Counted from the first letter of the stretch, positions 22,856 through 35,699 are shown. The stretch: 64,000 nt of DNA from Cordilura impudica (GCA_963682025.1 OY821518.1:9471590-9535589); one strand, 5' to 3'. The notes: generated from the sequence alone by a model not told the origin. Program-made: numbers and translations.

Positions 22856-23634
22856 CTTAGAAATTTAAGTATAACCGACTTGATAAAAGATTGTCAAAAA
22901 CTTTAAAGTTAGACTTATTTTTAATATTTCTTATTTTTCAAAGTTAGTACCACTGCACAATTTTATAATTGAGGGTTTGCCGGAAAAAAATAACTGTAAA
23001 GAAATAAACGTCAGAATGTCATTGAAAGTACAAAGAAACAAAGAAAGAACAAAATAATAAAAAAAATTAAAATTAATATGTAGTTGATTTTTTTTTTCAC
23101 CATATATGGTTGCATACCTTGTGTGTGGGCAATCTTGAATTTGATTCGTTTTTGGTGTTTGTGTTAAGTTTTAGGTTTTGGTGTGTTCTGACGTATATAG
23201 TAAAATTTTATGGCCAACAATTTTGTAGAACATTTTATCCCCGCCCTTCCCCTTTTTCGGGGTGTTTTTTTACGATTTGTTAGAATAAAGCAAAAAAAAG
23301 CCGTTATGAGGGGCAGTTAGAGTGTTAATATGTTCAACAAAAATATTTTGCATAATATTTTCTACAAAGTTGCTGAACACACCCTGCACCTCAGATGTAA
23401 ACAAAACATAGTTTTATATACCGGTATTCTGCAAGAACAGGCCAAAAGGGGGAAACTTTAACCCCCCCTAACTTTTTTTTAAGAGCTAACTTAAAAAAAA
23501 GGCGAAAGCCATTCGATTCAGCACAGTCGATTTAGTTTAACTCACCGGGTGCCCCGTTTGTCGGCAAAAAAAAGTTCTCAAAACCAGCACAGTGTTTTTA
23601 TCACAGGAACATATAACCTGCTAAACCAGGGTAT

Positions 23635-24430
23635 TTATACCCTATACCATTATGTGCTTTGGGTATAATGTCTTTGTGCTGCTGTTTGTAACTGCCAAAA
23701 ATATTTGACCTCGACCCATCTTTTATTATACCAATCGTCTCTGATTCTGAGTCGATTTAGCGATGTCCGTCCGTCCGTCAGTCTGTGTGTCCATGTAAAC
23801 TTTGTAATCAAACTACAGGTCGCAAATATGAAAATATTTTGATGAAATTTGGTATATAAGCTTTTGTCGGCCAAAGGATGAACGCTATTGAAATTGGTTA
23901 AATTCGGTCCATGTTCAGAACTAGTCCCCATACAAAGGACCCCTATGAAATCGACATAAATTGCCATAAGATCGAAGTTGTCGTATAGATGTCAGTTAAA
24001 TTGGGTTTGTATGTGTTTATTATATCCATTAATTAGTAGTCCAAAAATAATCCCTATAGGACAATACTTGTCATAGGACCCATATAGAGCTGCTTCCCGA
24101 TCTTCACTTAAATCTATCAAAAAAACAAAAATATTGCACAGATTTTTCTTAAATTTGGTTTGTATATATTTTTTCAAAATATAAGTGACTTTGCCAAATA
24201 TGGTCAGGATCGGTCCATTTTTCGACCTAGTCCCCATATAAATATAGCACCCGATATGAACTTCTTCATACCTGCAGCTAAAAAAATTAATAATAATGCC
24301 ACTCAAAATTGGTTTATGCTTATTTTCTATATCCAATTATTTAGTTGAACCGAAGAGATAGGGTCTCTAAACCATGGTATAGGGTATCGTATAGTCAGTT
24401 TAGACCGACTATAATTTTTTTAGTTGTTTT
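23635..24430 (-). mobile_element. Family-B noncoding repeat, copy 3
   Basis: Nearly full-length minus-strand copy from ataccctataccattatgtgc to tagaccgactataattttt. It contains the GTCC/GTCY tract (23765-23785) and the motif gagtcgatttagcgatgtcc. It begins about 70 bp beyond the right TIR of the 20911-23564 transposon. Confidence 0.75.
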
Positions 24431-26080
24431 TTTTTTTGTTTTTTGCGAATTTTCGACTTAAATTTATTCTTCTAATGCCCAGGAGCTAAAAAGACTAAAC
24501 CGATATCATCATCCATAATAACTAAATTATATTTTAGTCATATAGATGATGGCTGCGAAATTTTGCCAATAAATTTTATTAGGCATTGCAATAAGGCCAT
24601 AATTGGGCTCAAAAGCATTTTAAGTCTATTTACGTTGTTTCATATTTTTTACAAAATTCTGTGATCTCTTAGTTTTGTTAGCGACCGCGTAGGTCGAAAG
24701 GAATATTCCTTGAAAACTTATTTAAGACTTTTTCTCATTACCTCTTCCGCATTTTCTTTCAACAATCAAACGTACAATGAACTTTTTTTTTTATCACACG
24801 TTCTGTCATTGGTGACGGTAATTTCAATTTTTTTTTTGTTATCAAACGTATTGAGAGGTTCTTATTTGTTTATTTATACTCGTGCACAATATATATATTT
24901 TTATTAATTTCAATTCGGAAGCCATTATTTTCAAAACGAAACAAAATAATGATTGGACTTTAATTCAGATATTGTAATTAGATTTCATTGTTTAAGTATT
25001 TTAGAAAATAAATGAGATAATAATGTCTCATTTTTGATTTTGCGGAGTCAATCCAGCAAAATCATTCTAATGCGGGGTAACCATGGTATTGAAAATGGGA
25101 AAAAATGGTTAGATGTAAAGGTTTACTTCAAGATTCTCCTCTCCCAATTTCCATATAACTCAAAAAAAAAAAAAAAAAAAAATATACTCGTAATATTTTT
25201 TCGTCTGCTAAAATTAGGCTATGGAAACAACAGGGGTAAGATCAATTGTCAAAGTAAGTGAATACTATTTACTTGTTTATATACCAATAGATAACATACG
25301 AGCAAAAATTTTATCACATGATCGTTACCGTTTGCAAAAAAAAAAAAAAAAAAAAACATCGCGTGAATGTCTGAAAAAAAGCCAGTGAAACAGATCCATC
25401 ATAATAATGAAACAACAAATTGTATTTACGGTAAATAATAAAATTGTACAAAATATATATTAAACATGTGAATTAAATTAAGTACAAAAAAAAAAAGAAT
25501 AATACACACAATTATATTAATTCTCTTTTCTAACACGCTTTACTGATTTTATCAACATAAACAAAATTGTAAAGTAATAAACAACAAAAAAAAAAAAAAA
25601 TAGAAAAATACACGTTTTTGTCGTTTTACCGATTTCATTTATTTTTGTTGAAACTAATTGCAAATGATTAAAATATTAATCTGAATACATTTTCATAATA
25701 AACTTTCAACCATTCCAATTTACTTTTATTTGAAAAATTTATCTTGCTGTTATTATAATTGGGAAATAAGAACCATTGGATCGATTTTTGTATATGGATT
25801 CAGAGGCAACTTCATGATAATTTTGCTTAAGTTAAAAATTTACCTAAAATATTAACGGTTACGTTTAGTTACAAGCCGTAGTCGAAGAAAAAGTAAATGG
25901 CGTTTCTTGTGCGATTACCTGCAGTTATTGAGATCTCGTTATCTCTTTTGCCCCCTATTCTATAACTTAATCGCAATGAGAATTTGAACGGAAAAAATTA
26001 AAAATTGTGTGTTTTTTTAATTATAATATGCTAGATAAAAGTAACATTTCTTTATTCGATTTTTTTATATATATTATTCA
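24430..26080. other. AT-rich stretch without recognisable gene
   Basis: Dominated by homopolymers (A-runs near 25160, 25340, 25585). Short open frames have no recognisable content. A short mariner-like terminus, GCGAGGGCGGTCCTGA, occurs at 26091, resembling the end at 13191, without an associated transposase. Confidence 0.5.
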
Positions 26081-26512
26081 AATCGGATGTGCGAGGGCGG
26101 TCCTGACGGCAGTAGTTTGAAAAAAATAATAGTTTTGAAAAAAAAAAAAAAAATACTTTGGTGAAAAGTGGCAACCATTCACAGTAGATATCTTACTCTC
26201 AAACTCTTCTTTATATTTCTCAACACTTCAGACATTTCCCAATGAACTGAACTGTGATCACGTCCCAATAATATGTGACATCTATGGAAGCGTTCATTGT
26301 ATAAACATCAAAGTTCTGTTGTATCATCTAATCAACTGGACGGCCTTAAAATTATGGGCTAAAAATGAGGTAATAAATCAACAGCTAATAAATACAGATA
26401 TGAATATGGGCAATGTTGACTCAGTCTTAGAGAAAATTACCCATATTGTTCAAAATTCATTCGATAACATACCAAAAGGTAATAAAACTGAATGACAGAG
26501 ACAAATATCTAA

Positions 26513-26886
26513 TGTATATTATTAATAGGCTAGGCGATTTCTTGTGACCGATGTTTTGTTCTACCGTTTTATGCTGATTTTGATCAAGCGTATATTATTT
26601 GAAAGTTATTTCTTTTTAGCCATTTTGCAGATTTACAGATTTTTAAATTTTTCCGCTATTTTGAGTAAATTGCATTTTAAGTTGCTACTAACACATACAT
26701 AAAATTATACAATGCTATGTGTGTATTTATTAGATTTGTTAATGTGTTTGTAATAAAAATGAGTTTGTTTTTGTGTTGATTTGTGAATTGGCTATAATTG
26801 ATTAGCATACCTTTAGGGTCTTTATTTAATGAAAAAATAAAATTTCCTAGAATTTGACTCGAATTTCGAGGGTTGGAATCTGCTAG
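26513..26886 (+). mobile_element. Helitron-like element, copy 6
   Basis: Family body with slightly altered start (tgtatattattaataggc) and CTAG end at 26883-26886 before T. Inserted in LINE relic 1. Confidence 0.7.
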
Positions 26887-27479
26887 TTTAAGTAAACACT
26901 TAAAAAGGCAAAGAAATAAATTTAGACGTAAACTTCAACGATGTAAGGATGACAACAGGGCTCAACTTTTTAGCAATTAAATAACTTAATCAACTTCCAA
27001 CTTAACAAAGATAGAAATGAAAGCTGTTCAAAATGCATATCCAAACTTCCTACCGGTTCAAGAATTTTTTTTGGAAAATTTCAGAAGCTATTAAAGGTAA
27101 CCGAACTCTTCTTGCTGATTTATCATTTAATGGAGAACTTTTAAAAACTAATGAAATCAAGGCAATCGCAAATGTCTTCGAAAAAGCCCACATCCTTACA
27201 ATGAAGTGCAACTTATGACTAGATGAAAAAGTAGCATCCTACATATAAAAATTAAATTTTGGATTGATATTGTGGAAATAAAAGAGATAGTGCTTACTCT
27301 CAAAAATAATAAAGCCCCAGGGTTAGGTTGGATTAGCAGTAGAATTTTAAAAAACATGCCTGTTCCATTTTTTAAAACTTTCAACAACATTTTTAATTGG
27401 TGTCAACAAAGTGGCTATTTTCCATCCACCTTTTAAAAAAGCAAGTCATTCCTATTCATAATAATCTAACCCATAAAAA

Positions 27480-28500
27480 CAAAGTTGTTATTAAAACTCT
27501 TTCTTTCCTTATGCATATGAGTTTTGAATATATCCGTGACTGTGCGTGACTGTGTGTGACTATCTTAAAATTAATCTTTGGCCACAACAAGTCTGTGGGC
27601 AAAGTTTCAGATACATCGGATGAGGGGAATTGGGGTTTTAATCTCTCCGTGACTGTGCGTGACTATTTCAAAGTTAATCTTTTTTCACAGCAAGTCTATC
27701 GACCAAGTTTTAGATAGATCGGATAAGGGAAATGGGTTTTAAATCACTCCGAGACTGTGCGTGACTATGAGTGACTGCGCGTGACTATGTCGAAGTTGAT
27801 ATTTATCACAGCAAGTGTATAGACTAAGTTTCAGATCGATCGGATGAGGGGCATGACATTTAGATCACTCCGTGACAATGCGTGACCATGCGTGACTACG
27901 TCAAAGTTAATCTTTTTTTCACAGCAAGTGTATGGACCAAGTTTCAGATCGATCGGATGAGGGGAAATGACATTTAGATCACTCCGTGACTGTGCGTGAC
28001 CATGCGTGACTACGCGTTACTTAGTCGAAGTTAACCTTTTTTCACAGCAAGTGTATGGACCAAGTTTGAGATCGATCGGATGAGGGGAAATGACATTTAG
28101 ATCACTCCGTGACTGTGCGTGACCACGCGTGACTAAGTCAAAGTTAATCTTTTTTCACAGCAAGTGTATGGACCAAGTTTCAGATCGATCGGATGAGGGG
28201 AAATTACAATTAGATCACTCCGTGACTGTGCGTGACTATGCGTGACTGTACGTGGCTAAGTCAAAGTTAATTTTTTTTCACAGCAGGTGTATGGGCCAAG
28301 TTTGAGATCGATCGGATGAGGGGAAATGACATTTAGATCACTCCGTGACTGTGCCTGACCACGCGTGACTGTGCGTGACTATCCCAAAATTAATCTGCAG
28401 TCACAACAAAACTATGGGCCAAGTTTCAGATCAATTGGATAAGGGGGAATGGGGTCCACCTATGGCAGGCAGACAGACAGAGAGTATGAGTTAAAAGAAA
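27480..28500. mobile_element. Tandem-repeat element D, copy 2 (about eight units)
   Basis: About eight units of 115-125 bp (period starts near 27532, 27646, 27745, 27870, 27985, 28105, 28218, 28343) carry the same phrases as copy 1. They are bordered by catatgagttttgaat and agacagacagagagtatgagtt. The borders also show the inverted pair AAACTCTTTCTTT (27499) and AAAGAAAGAGTTT (near 28495). It interrupts LINE relic 1 between VIPI and the KKGNDP...SYRPIS block, which proves it is an insertion. Confidence 0.75.
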
Positions 28501-28927
28501 GAGTTTAAAAAGGGCAATGATCCTCAGCTACCCACTAGTTATCGTCCAATTAGTATTCTAAATTTGTTAGGCAAATATTTCGAAAAAATTATTCAAAAAC
28601 GACGGTTACTATTGACAAATACAACTAACGTGTTAAATAAAGAACAGTTTGGATTTCGCAAAGAGCACTCTCAACAGAACATCAATTACAAAGAGTGGTC
28701 AACATTATAGATTCAAACAAAAGGAATGGACAAGTACAGGTATTGTTTTTTTTTGACATCGAAAAGGCCTTCGATATATAAACTAAAGATGTTTGGTTAC
28801 TATATTTTGACCAAAAGCTTCTTATCGGACAGGGATTTCATCGTAAGTGTAGAGAATTGCCTCTCATCTCTTAGAAATACTCCTGACGGTCTTTCACAAG
28901 GCTCTGTGTTAACTCCTATTATATTGT

Positions 28928-30009
28928 CCACAAAACAGTGGCAGAGAGTGTACAGATTTCTCATTCCATTTGCAACTCTTCGAAAAACTAATCTCCGACC
29001 ATAAATTATATATATTCTTAATCCTTATCACAGATCGAGTCGATATAGCGATGTCCATCTGCCCGTCTGTCCGCCTGTCCGCCTGTCGGTCTGTCAGTTG
29101 AAATCACGCTCATTCACAAAAAAACCATTTGCCTGGGTATGGTTACTATAATATTGTTTGCCATTATTCCCACCAGGTTGGTATTTAAAATGGAGCAAAT
29201 CGGCCATCATTATGCTGAGATATGAGCTAAAATTTGTAAACACCTTTAAAAAAAAAAAAAAAAAACCCCAGTGTGTTTGTAATATTTTAATGGTTCAACA
29301 TAAATGTTATACAACATTCACGGTTCAAAAATGCCTCAAAAAATGATGCAATTATACCAACAAACACAACTACCATGTGCTATGTTAGTTGTATTGCCGC
29401 ATATTTTTTTTTATCGTTATCACGATATAATAAAAGAAAATCGCCAATATGAAAGAAAAAATATAATCTCTAATAAAAAACGAAAAATGAAAAATAAAAA
29501 TGAGAATTGAAAAATGAAAAATTAAAAATTACTAGCTAATTAAAATTTGCTCTTAATATCTGGAAATTTATAGCCAAGAATCAATTGAATTTTTTTTTTT
29601 TTAAATTATCGTATGACATCTAAGGTCTCAAAACATTCTTATAGGAATCAAACTTTGGGTATTATAACACCAGCTGCGTTAAATAGTGAATTTCATTGGT
29701 GTTCTATGCAGTACTTAGGGGTCTTCTACTCTAGTAAAAGAACAATAATGCCATTTTTCAAATAGTAACTAATTCTTTCTATGGAAGACACGTTCATTGT
29801 TTATTTTCATAACAAGAAATTATAATAAAAACTGGCCAACAAGAAAAGCAATTAACCTTAAATTTAATTGGTATTCGAAAGTAAAATTTCAGTACCGACA
29901 ATATATTTAAAGTGGTAGCCGCTCCCAATATTGTTTGTAATATTGAGTTTAAGATGCAGGTGGAGGGTATCGAAGATTCGGTACAGCCGAACTTAACCGT
30001 CCTTCTTGT
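28928..30009 (-). mobile_element. Composite microsatellite element M, copy 1
   Basis: The element inserts in the RT gene between GSVLTPI and AFYADD. On the minus strand it runs from a hairpin start (TTCGGCTGTACCGAA, 29974-29988) through a noncoding body (30009-29570). A short aaaatgaaaaa-type tract (29450-29530) follows, then a second conserved body (29450-28975) with the (GTCY)n tract and gagtcgatatagcgatgtcc. It ends close to ctctgccac. The same two bodies recur in the same relative order at 51921-54478. Confidence 0.7.
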
Positions 30010-30639
30010 TTTGTACTCAATTTTTACTGCTGACTTCGTTGTTGTTGTTGCCTTCTACGCCGACGACACAGCACTCATATGCAAGGAAAAAGTTGCAAAT
30101 CCTTTAATTAATAGATTACAGACCTCATTCATTTCTGCTCAAAATTTTTTTGATAAATGGTTATTTGGATAAATCAAGAAAACCATGGCAATTATATATC
30201 AACAAATCGCCTAAACATGCACCCACAATACCATTGGAAATGCAATTAAATATCGTCAATATAAATGACTACGTCAAATATCTGATTTTAAAATTAGTTA
30301 AAAAAAAATAAAGTTTAATTATCATGTGGATTCAATTTACCAAAAAACAATTAGATATGGACGGGGGCACTTTTCCCCCTTATCAATAGTAAATCGACAA
30401 TAAATTTTAAAAACAAAACCATTTCGTATAAATTGTGTATATTACGAACATTGACCTATGCTTGCCAAGTCTGTTATAAAATAACTGTAAAAACTCATAT
30501 TAAAAAGCTACAGATTATACAAAACAGGAATTTAGACCACGATACCCTACGTCATGCCTACATATGTACATAGCCGTTTTAGTTATAAGGCTGTAGACAG
30601 CTTTATAGAAGATTTGATCTAGCCTTTCAATTATAAAAG

Positions 30640-31152
30640 CATGGTGTCAAATTTTGATTCAATAAGAAGTTTGCTAGCATGAATTCTGATAATGAATAAA
30701 ACATGATAAGTGTTATACATTGTTTTAACCGTACGATGCATACCCAACTGTTTCTTATTTTGGCTTTTTCTAATGTTTAAATGGTCCAATTTCATTATTA
30801 GTTTATGTTTCATATTTCTGATGAATACAAAACAAAAATTTAGTCTAACATGAAACAAGCATTTCAGAGTTTAAAGCGTTCAAATATTCCACCTGTTTCA
30901 AAAGATATAAGCAAAAAAGTGCATGCAGTCAACTATTATGTAGGTACCAAATTCAAGTGAAAAACCAGTTCTTGTGGTATTTGGATTTCCCAAGGGTTGT
31001 TTTGCAACATTTGGCTATCCCAGCCCGTGACCTTTTTTGCCTATATCTCTTGCCCTACGTTAAGCCGTTCCTAAATTGCAGCGCTGCAAAGTTGCAAGTG
31101 GATACATTTGTACCCGGGTGTGTGTTCTAGGGTTAAATGTTTTTTTGAATAA
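30640..31152. other. Intergenic stretch, no gene recognised
   Basis: No domain or repeat relationship to other parts of the window was seen. Confidence 0.5.
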
Positions 31153-31618
31153 CTAGCTGGTCCCAACCCTTGAAATTCGGGTGCAAATTTTAGGAAATTT
31201 TATTTTTTCATTTAATAAATTTTTTTATAAGGCCCTAAAAGTAAGCTAATCAATTTTAGCCAATTCACAATTCAACACTTTTTAAATAACGATTGCGTTA
31301 TTGGTTTATGTCCAAAATTATTTTTCAATTCAACACAATTGTTATTGTGAATGAACAAAACAAACTAATTTTTTTCTTTGCAAACACATTAACAAATTTA
31401 ATAACCATACACACAGCATTGTATAATTTTATGTATGTGTTAGTAGCAACTTTAGATGCATTTTCTCAAAAAAAAAAAAAATAAATAAAAATCTGTAACT
31501 CTGGTGGACAGCTAAAAAGAAATACCTTTCAAATGAGTTACGTTTGGTCAAAATCGTGAGAAAACTGTGGAACAAAAAATAGGTCACAAGAAATCGCCTT
31601 ACCTATTAATATTATAGA
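31153..31618 (-). mobile_element. Helitron-like element, copy 7
   Basis: Full-length minus-strand copy with CTAG at 31153 and the inverted 5' end TATTAATATTATAGA at 31618. It carries an extra internal segment (caattcaacac...gcgttattgg) shared with copies 9 and 11, so it belongs to a longer subfamily. Confidence 0.75.
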
Positions 31619-32690
31619 TCTACAACTCTGTATCAAAGTTTTTAGAACTATTTTCATTGAAGGAAAAAAATCGGTATTTTAATAATTACATACCTAGTGT
31701 CAAATTATACGTTTGAGCCACTGTATATAATAAAAAAAATAACAATAACAACATTTTTAGGAGTTGGAGTCGGAGTCGTTTTTTTCCCGTCGACAAGCCA
31801 AAATTACTACCGATTCCGACTCTACAGCCCCGTTAAGTGCGAGTATTTAACGTTAACAAAATTAAATCGCTAAAACAATTTACAGAATTACAGTCCGTCA
31901 TAAAACAATCATTAGTATAATGGTACAGTGCATTCGTTTTTAAATTTGATTTATTACTGTCATCTATCAATAAGTTCAAGTGATGACAAATCCTCTTCTC
32001 ACGTGTTTAATTTATCTTTGTCGCCTACTTGAAATACGAATATTCAGCTTATTTACTTTGTGACGACCATGCCTTAAGTGTTAATTTATTTATAATGACT
32101 AAAAACAATACAAATAGTTATAAACTGTGCGAAATATATGTGTTCATTTAACAATGATCGATTGAAAGTATTTGTAAATTAATCTATATTTTCATGACAA
32201 TAAATTTGTTTATAAACTAAACATACACGAGTCAATTTGGAATTAAATTTCAAGAATTGTCTCAAGTCATACATACACTATAATGTCGGCCTATCTTTTA
32301 ACCTAATAAAGATTTGTTGTTCTGAAAACTTCTTGTGCAAATTAAAATATTTTGTTTACAAAATCTCTTCCTAAAAAAAAAAAAAAAATAAATAAATAAA
32401 AAATAAAAAATAAAAAAAAAATAAAAAAAATAAAAAAAAAATACTTACATTGGCTTCACAGCTTATATCTTTTAAACCAAAAAAGATATGAACAAAATAT
32501 AAATGCAGAATGGTTAATTGAGATATTAACTTAAATCAAATGTTTTGATTTATTTATTTTAAAAATAGTTTCATAATTTATTAACAAAATCAAAAAATAT
32601 GTAATATTTCAATATCATAGCTTTTTTTAATATTTAATTTAATAAAAAAAAATTATAACAGATATTGTTGGAGATCTTATTATTTAGTCT
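31619..32690. other. AT-rich stretch without recognisable gene
   Basis: Includes a simple A-rich (aaaataaa)n region at about 32372-32440. No motif in any frame. Confidence 0.55.
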
Positions 32691-34200
32691 GCCCTTTCTG
32701 GTCTATAATCAATTTAAGGCGATTTGAAACAGATTCTACCAATTTTTTATTTTTTTTTTTTTGTTTTGTTTCCGAAGGTATTCCTCAATTAAGGCGGTTT
32801 TTAAATAATTTTTATACGAAATGTTACGTTTGCGGCAGAGTTCAGAAAAAAACACACACTGAATAAAAAACTCGTACATATATGTAAACAAACATAACTT
32901 AGACCAACACACACATATTTTTATTTTCATATCAATTATGTTTGTTTTTAAATTTTCTTCGGTGCCCAACACAACCATGACTGTGTTCGTTTTAATATTT
33001 CGTTATTTACACGAACATGTTTGTATCACGTACTTTTTGTTTCAATCACACATAAAGCACACATTTTTGAGTGTTGCTTTATTTGAAGTTCATGTTCTGG
33101 TACGTGTACTGAAAAAAAAAAAAACAAAACATGTACAATAAACAGGTTCGATTTCAGTTATATTTTAAGTCGTGTTGTGGCACGTGTAGTAAGAAAAAAC
33201 ACAACATGTACAATAAACAGGTTCGAGTTCAGTTATATTTTAAGTCGTGTTTAAAATATAACTGAACTCGAACCTGTTTAAGTCGTGTTTAAAATATAAC
33301 TGAACTCGAACCTGTTTATTGTACATGTTCTGTTTTTTCTTATTACACGAGCCACAACACGACTTAAAATATAACTGAACTCGAACCTGTTTATTGTACA
33401 TGTTCTGTTTTTTTTTTTTTCAGTACACGTACCAGAACATGAACTTCAAATAAAGCAACACTCAAAAATGTGTGCTTTATGTGTGATTGAAACAAAAAGT
33501 ACGTGATACAAAAATGTTCGTGTAAATAACGAAATATTAAAACGAACACAGTCATGGTTGTGTTGGGCACCGTAGAAAATTTAGAAACGCACATAATTGA
33601 TATGAAAATAAAGATATGTGTTGGCTGCTTTTGAACAGAACATTGTGTGTTTCATGTGTGTATTTTCTGAACCTTGGTTTGCGGATATTGGTGCCGAAAA
33701 GTGTTTTTTATTCCCAAATCCTCAGAACTGTGGAGCAGGTTGTCCTTAAGTATCCTAAAGGCAGACAATTTGCAATAAACTGTAGTTTTCCAACACTCAC
33801 TGCTGACATACAGACCCATACCATGATATGACCACCGCTATGTTTAACAATTCATCTTAAATGCTTGTCCTACAGCTCTGTATTAGCGTTCCGCCACACA
33901 TTGGATCGCCCATCTAATCCAAAAATACAAAATTTGGACTTATCGGCAAATATGACTTGCTCCCAGTATCCTAAGTCTTTGTTAATTTGATATTTTGCGA
34001 ATTTGAAACGACTATCGCGGTGTTTCTTATTTAAAATCGATATCTTACGTGCAACTATTCCGTGCAAATCATTATTCCTTGGAACACGTTGGATGGTTTC
34101 TGTACAAAATGATTTTCCTGTTATGCTCTGCATCTCACTAGCCAATATCTTTTGAATTTTCTTGACTTTTTGAAAAAGACATAAATTAAATTAAATTTAA
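32690..34200 (-). pseudogene. Tc1-like transposase relic containing a palindromic insertion
   Basis: Right to left: 34145-33870 holds a helix-turn-helix remnant followed by EQVIFADKSKFCIFG and NVWRNANTEL. This is the first catalytic region; the residue after Asp is Lys instead of the usual Glu. A GGG..MVWG-like remnant lies near 33825. The second-Asp region (DNLLHSSEDLG) is at about 33740. After the palindrome, the C-terminus resumes at 32860-32690 with ISYKNYLKTALIEEY. Block order matches Tc1 transposases. Stops and frameshifts throughout. Confidence 0.7.
32903..33632. repeat. Approximately 730-bp palindrome (foldback) inserted in a Tc1 relic
   Basis: The left arm, from ccaacacacacatat through gtgcccaacacaacc and tttcaatcacacataaag, is repeated in inverse order on the right up to atatgtgttgg. 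Arms are about 335 bp and differ at only a few positions. The centre near 33250 has short inverted copies of aacaggttcgagttcag...cagttatatttta around agtcgtgtt, one of them duplicated. The mirrored open frames on both strands (32938-33141 and 33391-33594) are consequences of the symmetry. Confidence 0.85.
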
Positions 34201-34489
34201 CATGGAATTTAGTAAATACGTAAATTTACACTCAAAAAATTCTCCCCTTAAATGTTTGGAAGAAGATCAATCATATCGATTTCAAATAAAAATTGGATTG
34301 TTTGTAGTTTAGATTACAGGAAGATTGATGGTATAGATTAAGTTGGGGTTAAGATTCCAAAAGAAAAAATAAAAGTAAATTAACGGGTTCAGCATTGATC
34401 AATTCCCTATTCAGTTGCCTAACCGTGTTCAAAGGTAAAATGTTATGTCTAAATATTTAGAAAATTTATATACGGAAAAGTTTAGGTAC

Positions 34490-34875
34490 CTCCAAAATAA
34501 TAGTTTTTAAAATTGAAATGTAGTGTGGAATAATCTTGGTGGGTAATCGGCTAAAATTAACTCTAGTACTTCCTCCACAACACAGGCTTCTTCGTTACAT
34601 TTTTTAATTGATTCGATTAGATTGTTTGTGGCGGTTATACTCTCGCAATGCTCGATCATACTGGGACAGATGTCTATTTGCGGTGTTTCACTAATTTTGT
34701 ATACCATGTCCATTGAATTTGAAGTGTTAAAGTTCTGCAAATCATTGATCTCCTAACCATTTCTTCACTTGAAAATACGACTTCTTGAAACGGGTAAGCT
34801 CTTGATTCTATAAATTCAGGGAAATTATATTTTAAAATGCCCTGGTACTCTTTCTTCTTTATTATACCATCGATT
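34490..34875 (-). pseudogene. Probable Tc1-like transposase C-terminal fragment
   Basis: Two overlapping minus-strand frames contain KIDGIIKKKEYQGILKYN, resembling the Tc1 segment before the second catalytic Asp, and further on TNNLIESIKKCNEE, resembling the C-terminal helix. The remaining sequence is too diverged for certainty. Confidence 0.4.
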
Positions 34876-35342
34876 TTCAAAAATATGATTGGATTCCACT
34901 AATCTCACAATATGTCGCATGACGATCTTGCATTATCAGTTCTCGCACTGCATCGATGTTTTGTGGCACAACAACCGATTTTGGACGACCTTCACGGAAT
35001 TCTTCGGCGACCACGATTGAATTCACTATACCAGCGATATACTGTGGTTTTTGATGGTGCTTTATCGCCATACAAAGAACTGAGTTCATCGACACATTCT
35101 TGTTGAGATAATCCACGTCGAAAGTTGTGAAAAATTATCCAATGAAAACCTCTTGAAATTTCAATTTTTTGGCCAAATTGATTTTCTTAACTCACTGTAA
35201 ACAAAGCAAATAGCACTTGTACATCAAAACGTTGTGAGTACGTTTACGCTAAAAAATGTCAAACTTTATTATGGCGTTGCCAGATTTTAGCTATTGACAT
35301 TAGTGTTGTCAGTTCTCGGAATATAAATAGTACCCCTCGTAT
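34876..35342 (-). pseudogene. Mariner N-terminal fragment with one terminal repeat
   Basis: On the minus strand the element begins with TACGAGGGGTACTATTTATA (35343 leftward), a mariner-type end. About 220 bp later an N-terminal DNA-binding region can be read, including EEFREGRPKSVVVPQNIDAV and MQDRHATYCEI. Everything after the helix-turn-helix region is missing at about 34876, where Tc1-like sequence begins. On the other side it abuts LINE relic 2. Confidence 0.75.
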
Positions 35343-35699
35343 ATTTCTTTTTTCAATATGTTTTGAAAATTTTAATTTTTGATGTAAGAATTACTCCATG
35401 ATATGTTGTGTTTAAATAGTTTCCTCTGAATGTCTATTTTTTCTTTATTTAGTTTGCCACCATTTCTAAATACCAATATCTATGACTTGTTAAGATTCAA
35501 TTAAAGATTCCATAAATCACAATATACTTCCAAGTTAACTATCAATTATTTAAGAGTATCTACATCATCTGCTAAAATGATGATGTCGTCAGCGTATATT
35601 AGGAATCTGATATTTATATTTTCCACATTCATACCAATGCACTATGGGGTATTTGTACCGAAAAGCTGGCATTAGATAAACGGGTATTCCGATCCGCGT

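Larger units (their letters stand above)
20911..23564 (-). mobile_element. DNA transposon with about 105-bp TIRs and intron-containing unclassified transposase
   Basis: Long terminal inverted repeats begin CCGACAAACGGGG at 20911 and end with its complement at 23564. They extend about 105 bp inward to tcttgcagaataccgg (20995-21015) and its inverse (23418-23435). The right repeat has an extra C/T-rich stretch of about 50 bp. The minus strand carries one gene (22855 to 21146). Flanks are A-rich, so the target duplication is unresolved. The gene family is widespread in arthropod assemblies; I cannot assign it to a named superfamily. Confidence 0.75.
26150..30640 (+). pseudogene. Jockey-type LINE relic 1, split by three insertions
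   Basis: Non-LTR retrotransposon ORF2 pieces appear in order. An endonuclease C-terminal remnant with DHVPIICDI lies at about 26250. FWKISEAIKG and EKAHIL (27050-27205) and EIVLTLKNNKAPGLGWISS to VIPIH (27265-27455) precede the reverse transcriptase. The RT has SYRPISILNLLGKYFEKII, EQFGFRKEHS, FFDIEKAFD and GLSQGSVLTPI (28510-28920). The catalytic AFYADDTALICKE is at 30050-30090, then a C-terminal remnant with HIKKLQ..QNRN (30490-30530). Insertions are a Helitron-like copy (26513-26886), tandem-repeat element D (about 27480-28500) and composite element M1 (28928-30009). The RT motifs fit the Jockey clade. Many frameshifts, no activity. Confidence 0.85.

Noticed and set aside
32938..33594. Pair of matching 67-residue open frames on opposite strands
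   Set aside because: They are mirror images created by the palindrome, with no recognisable domain.
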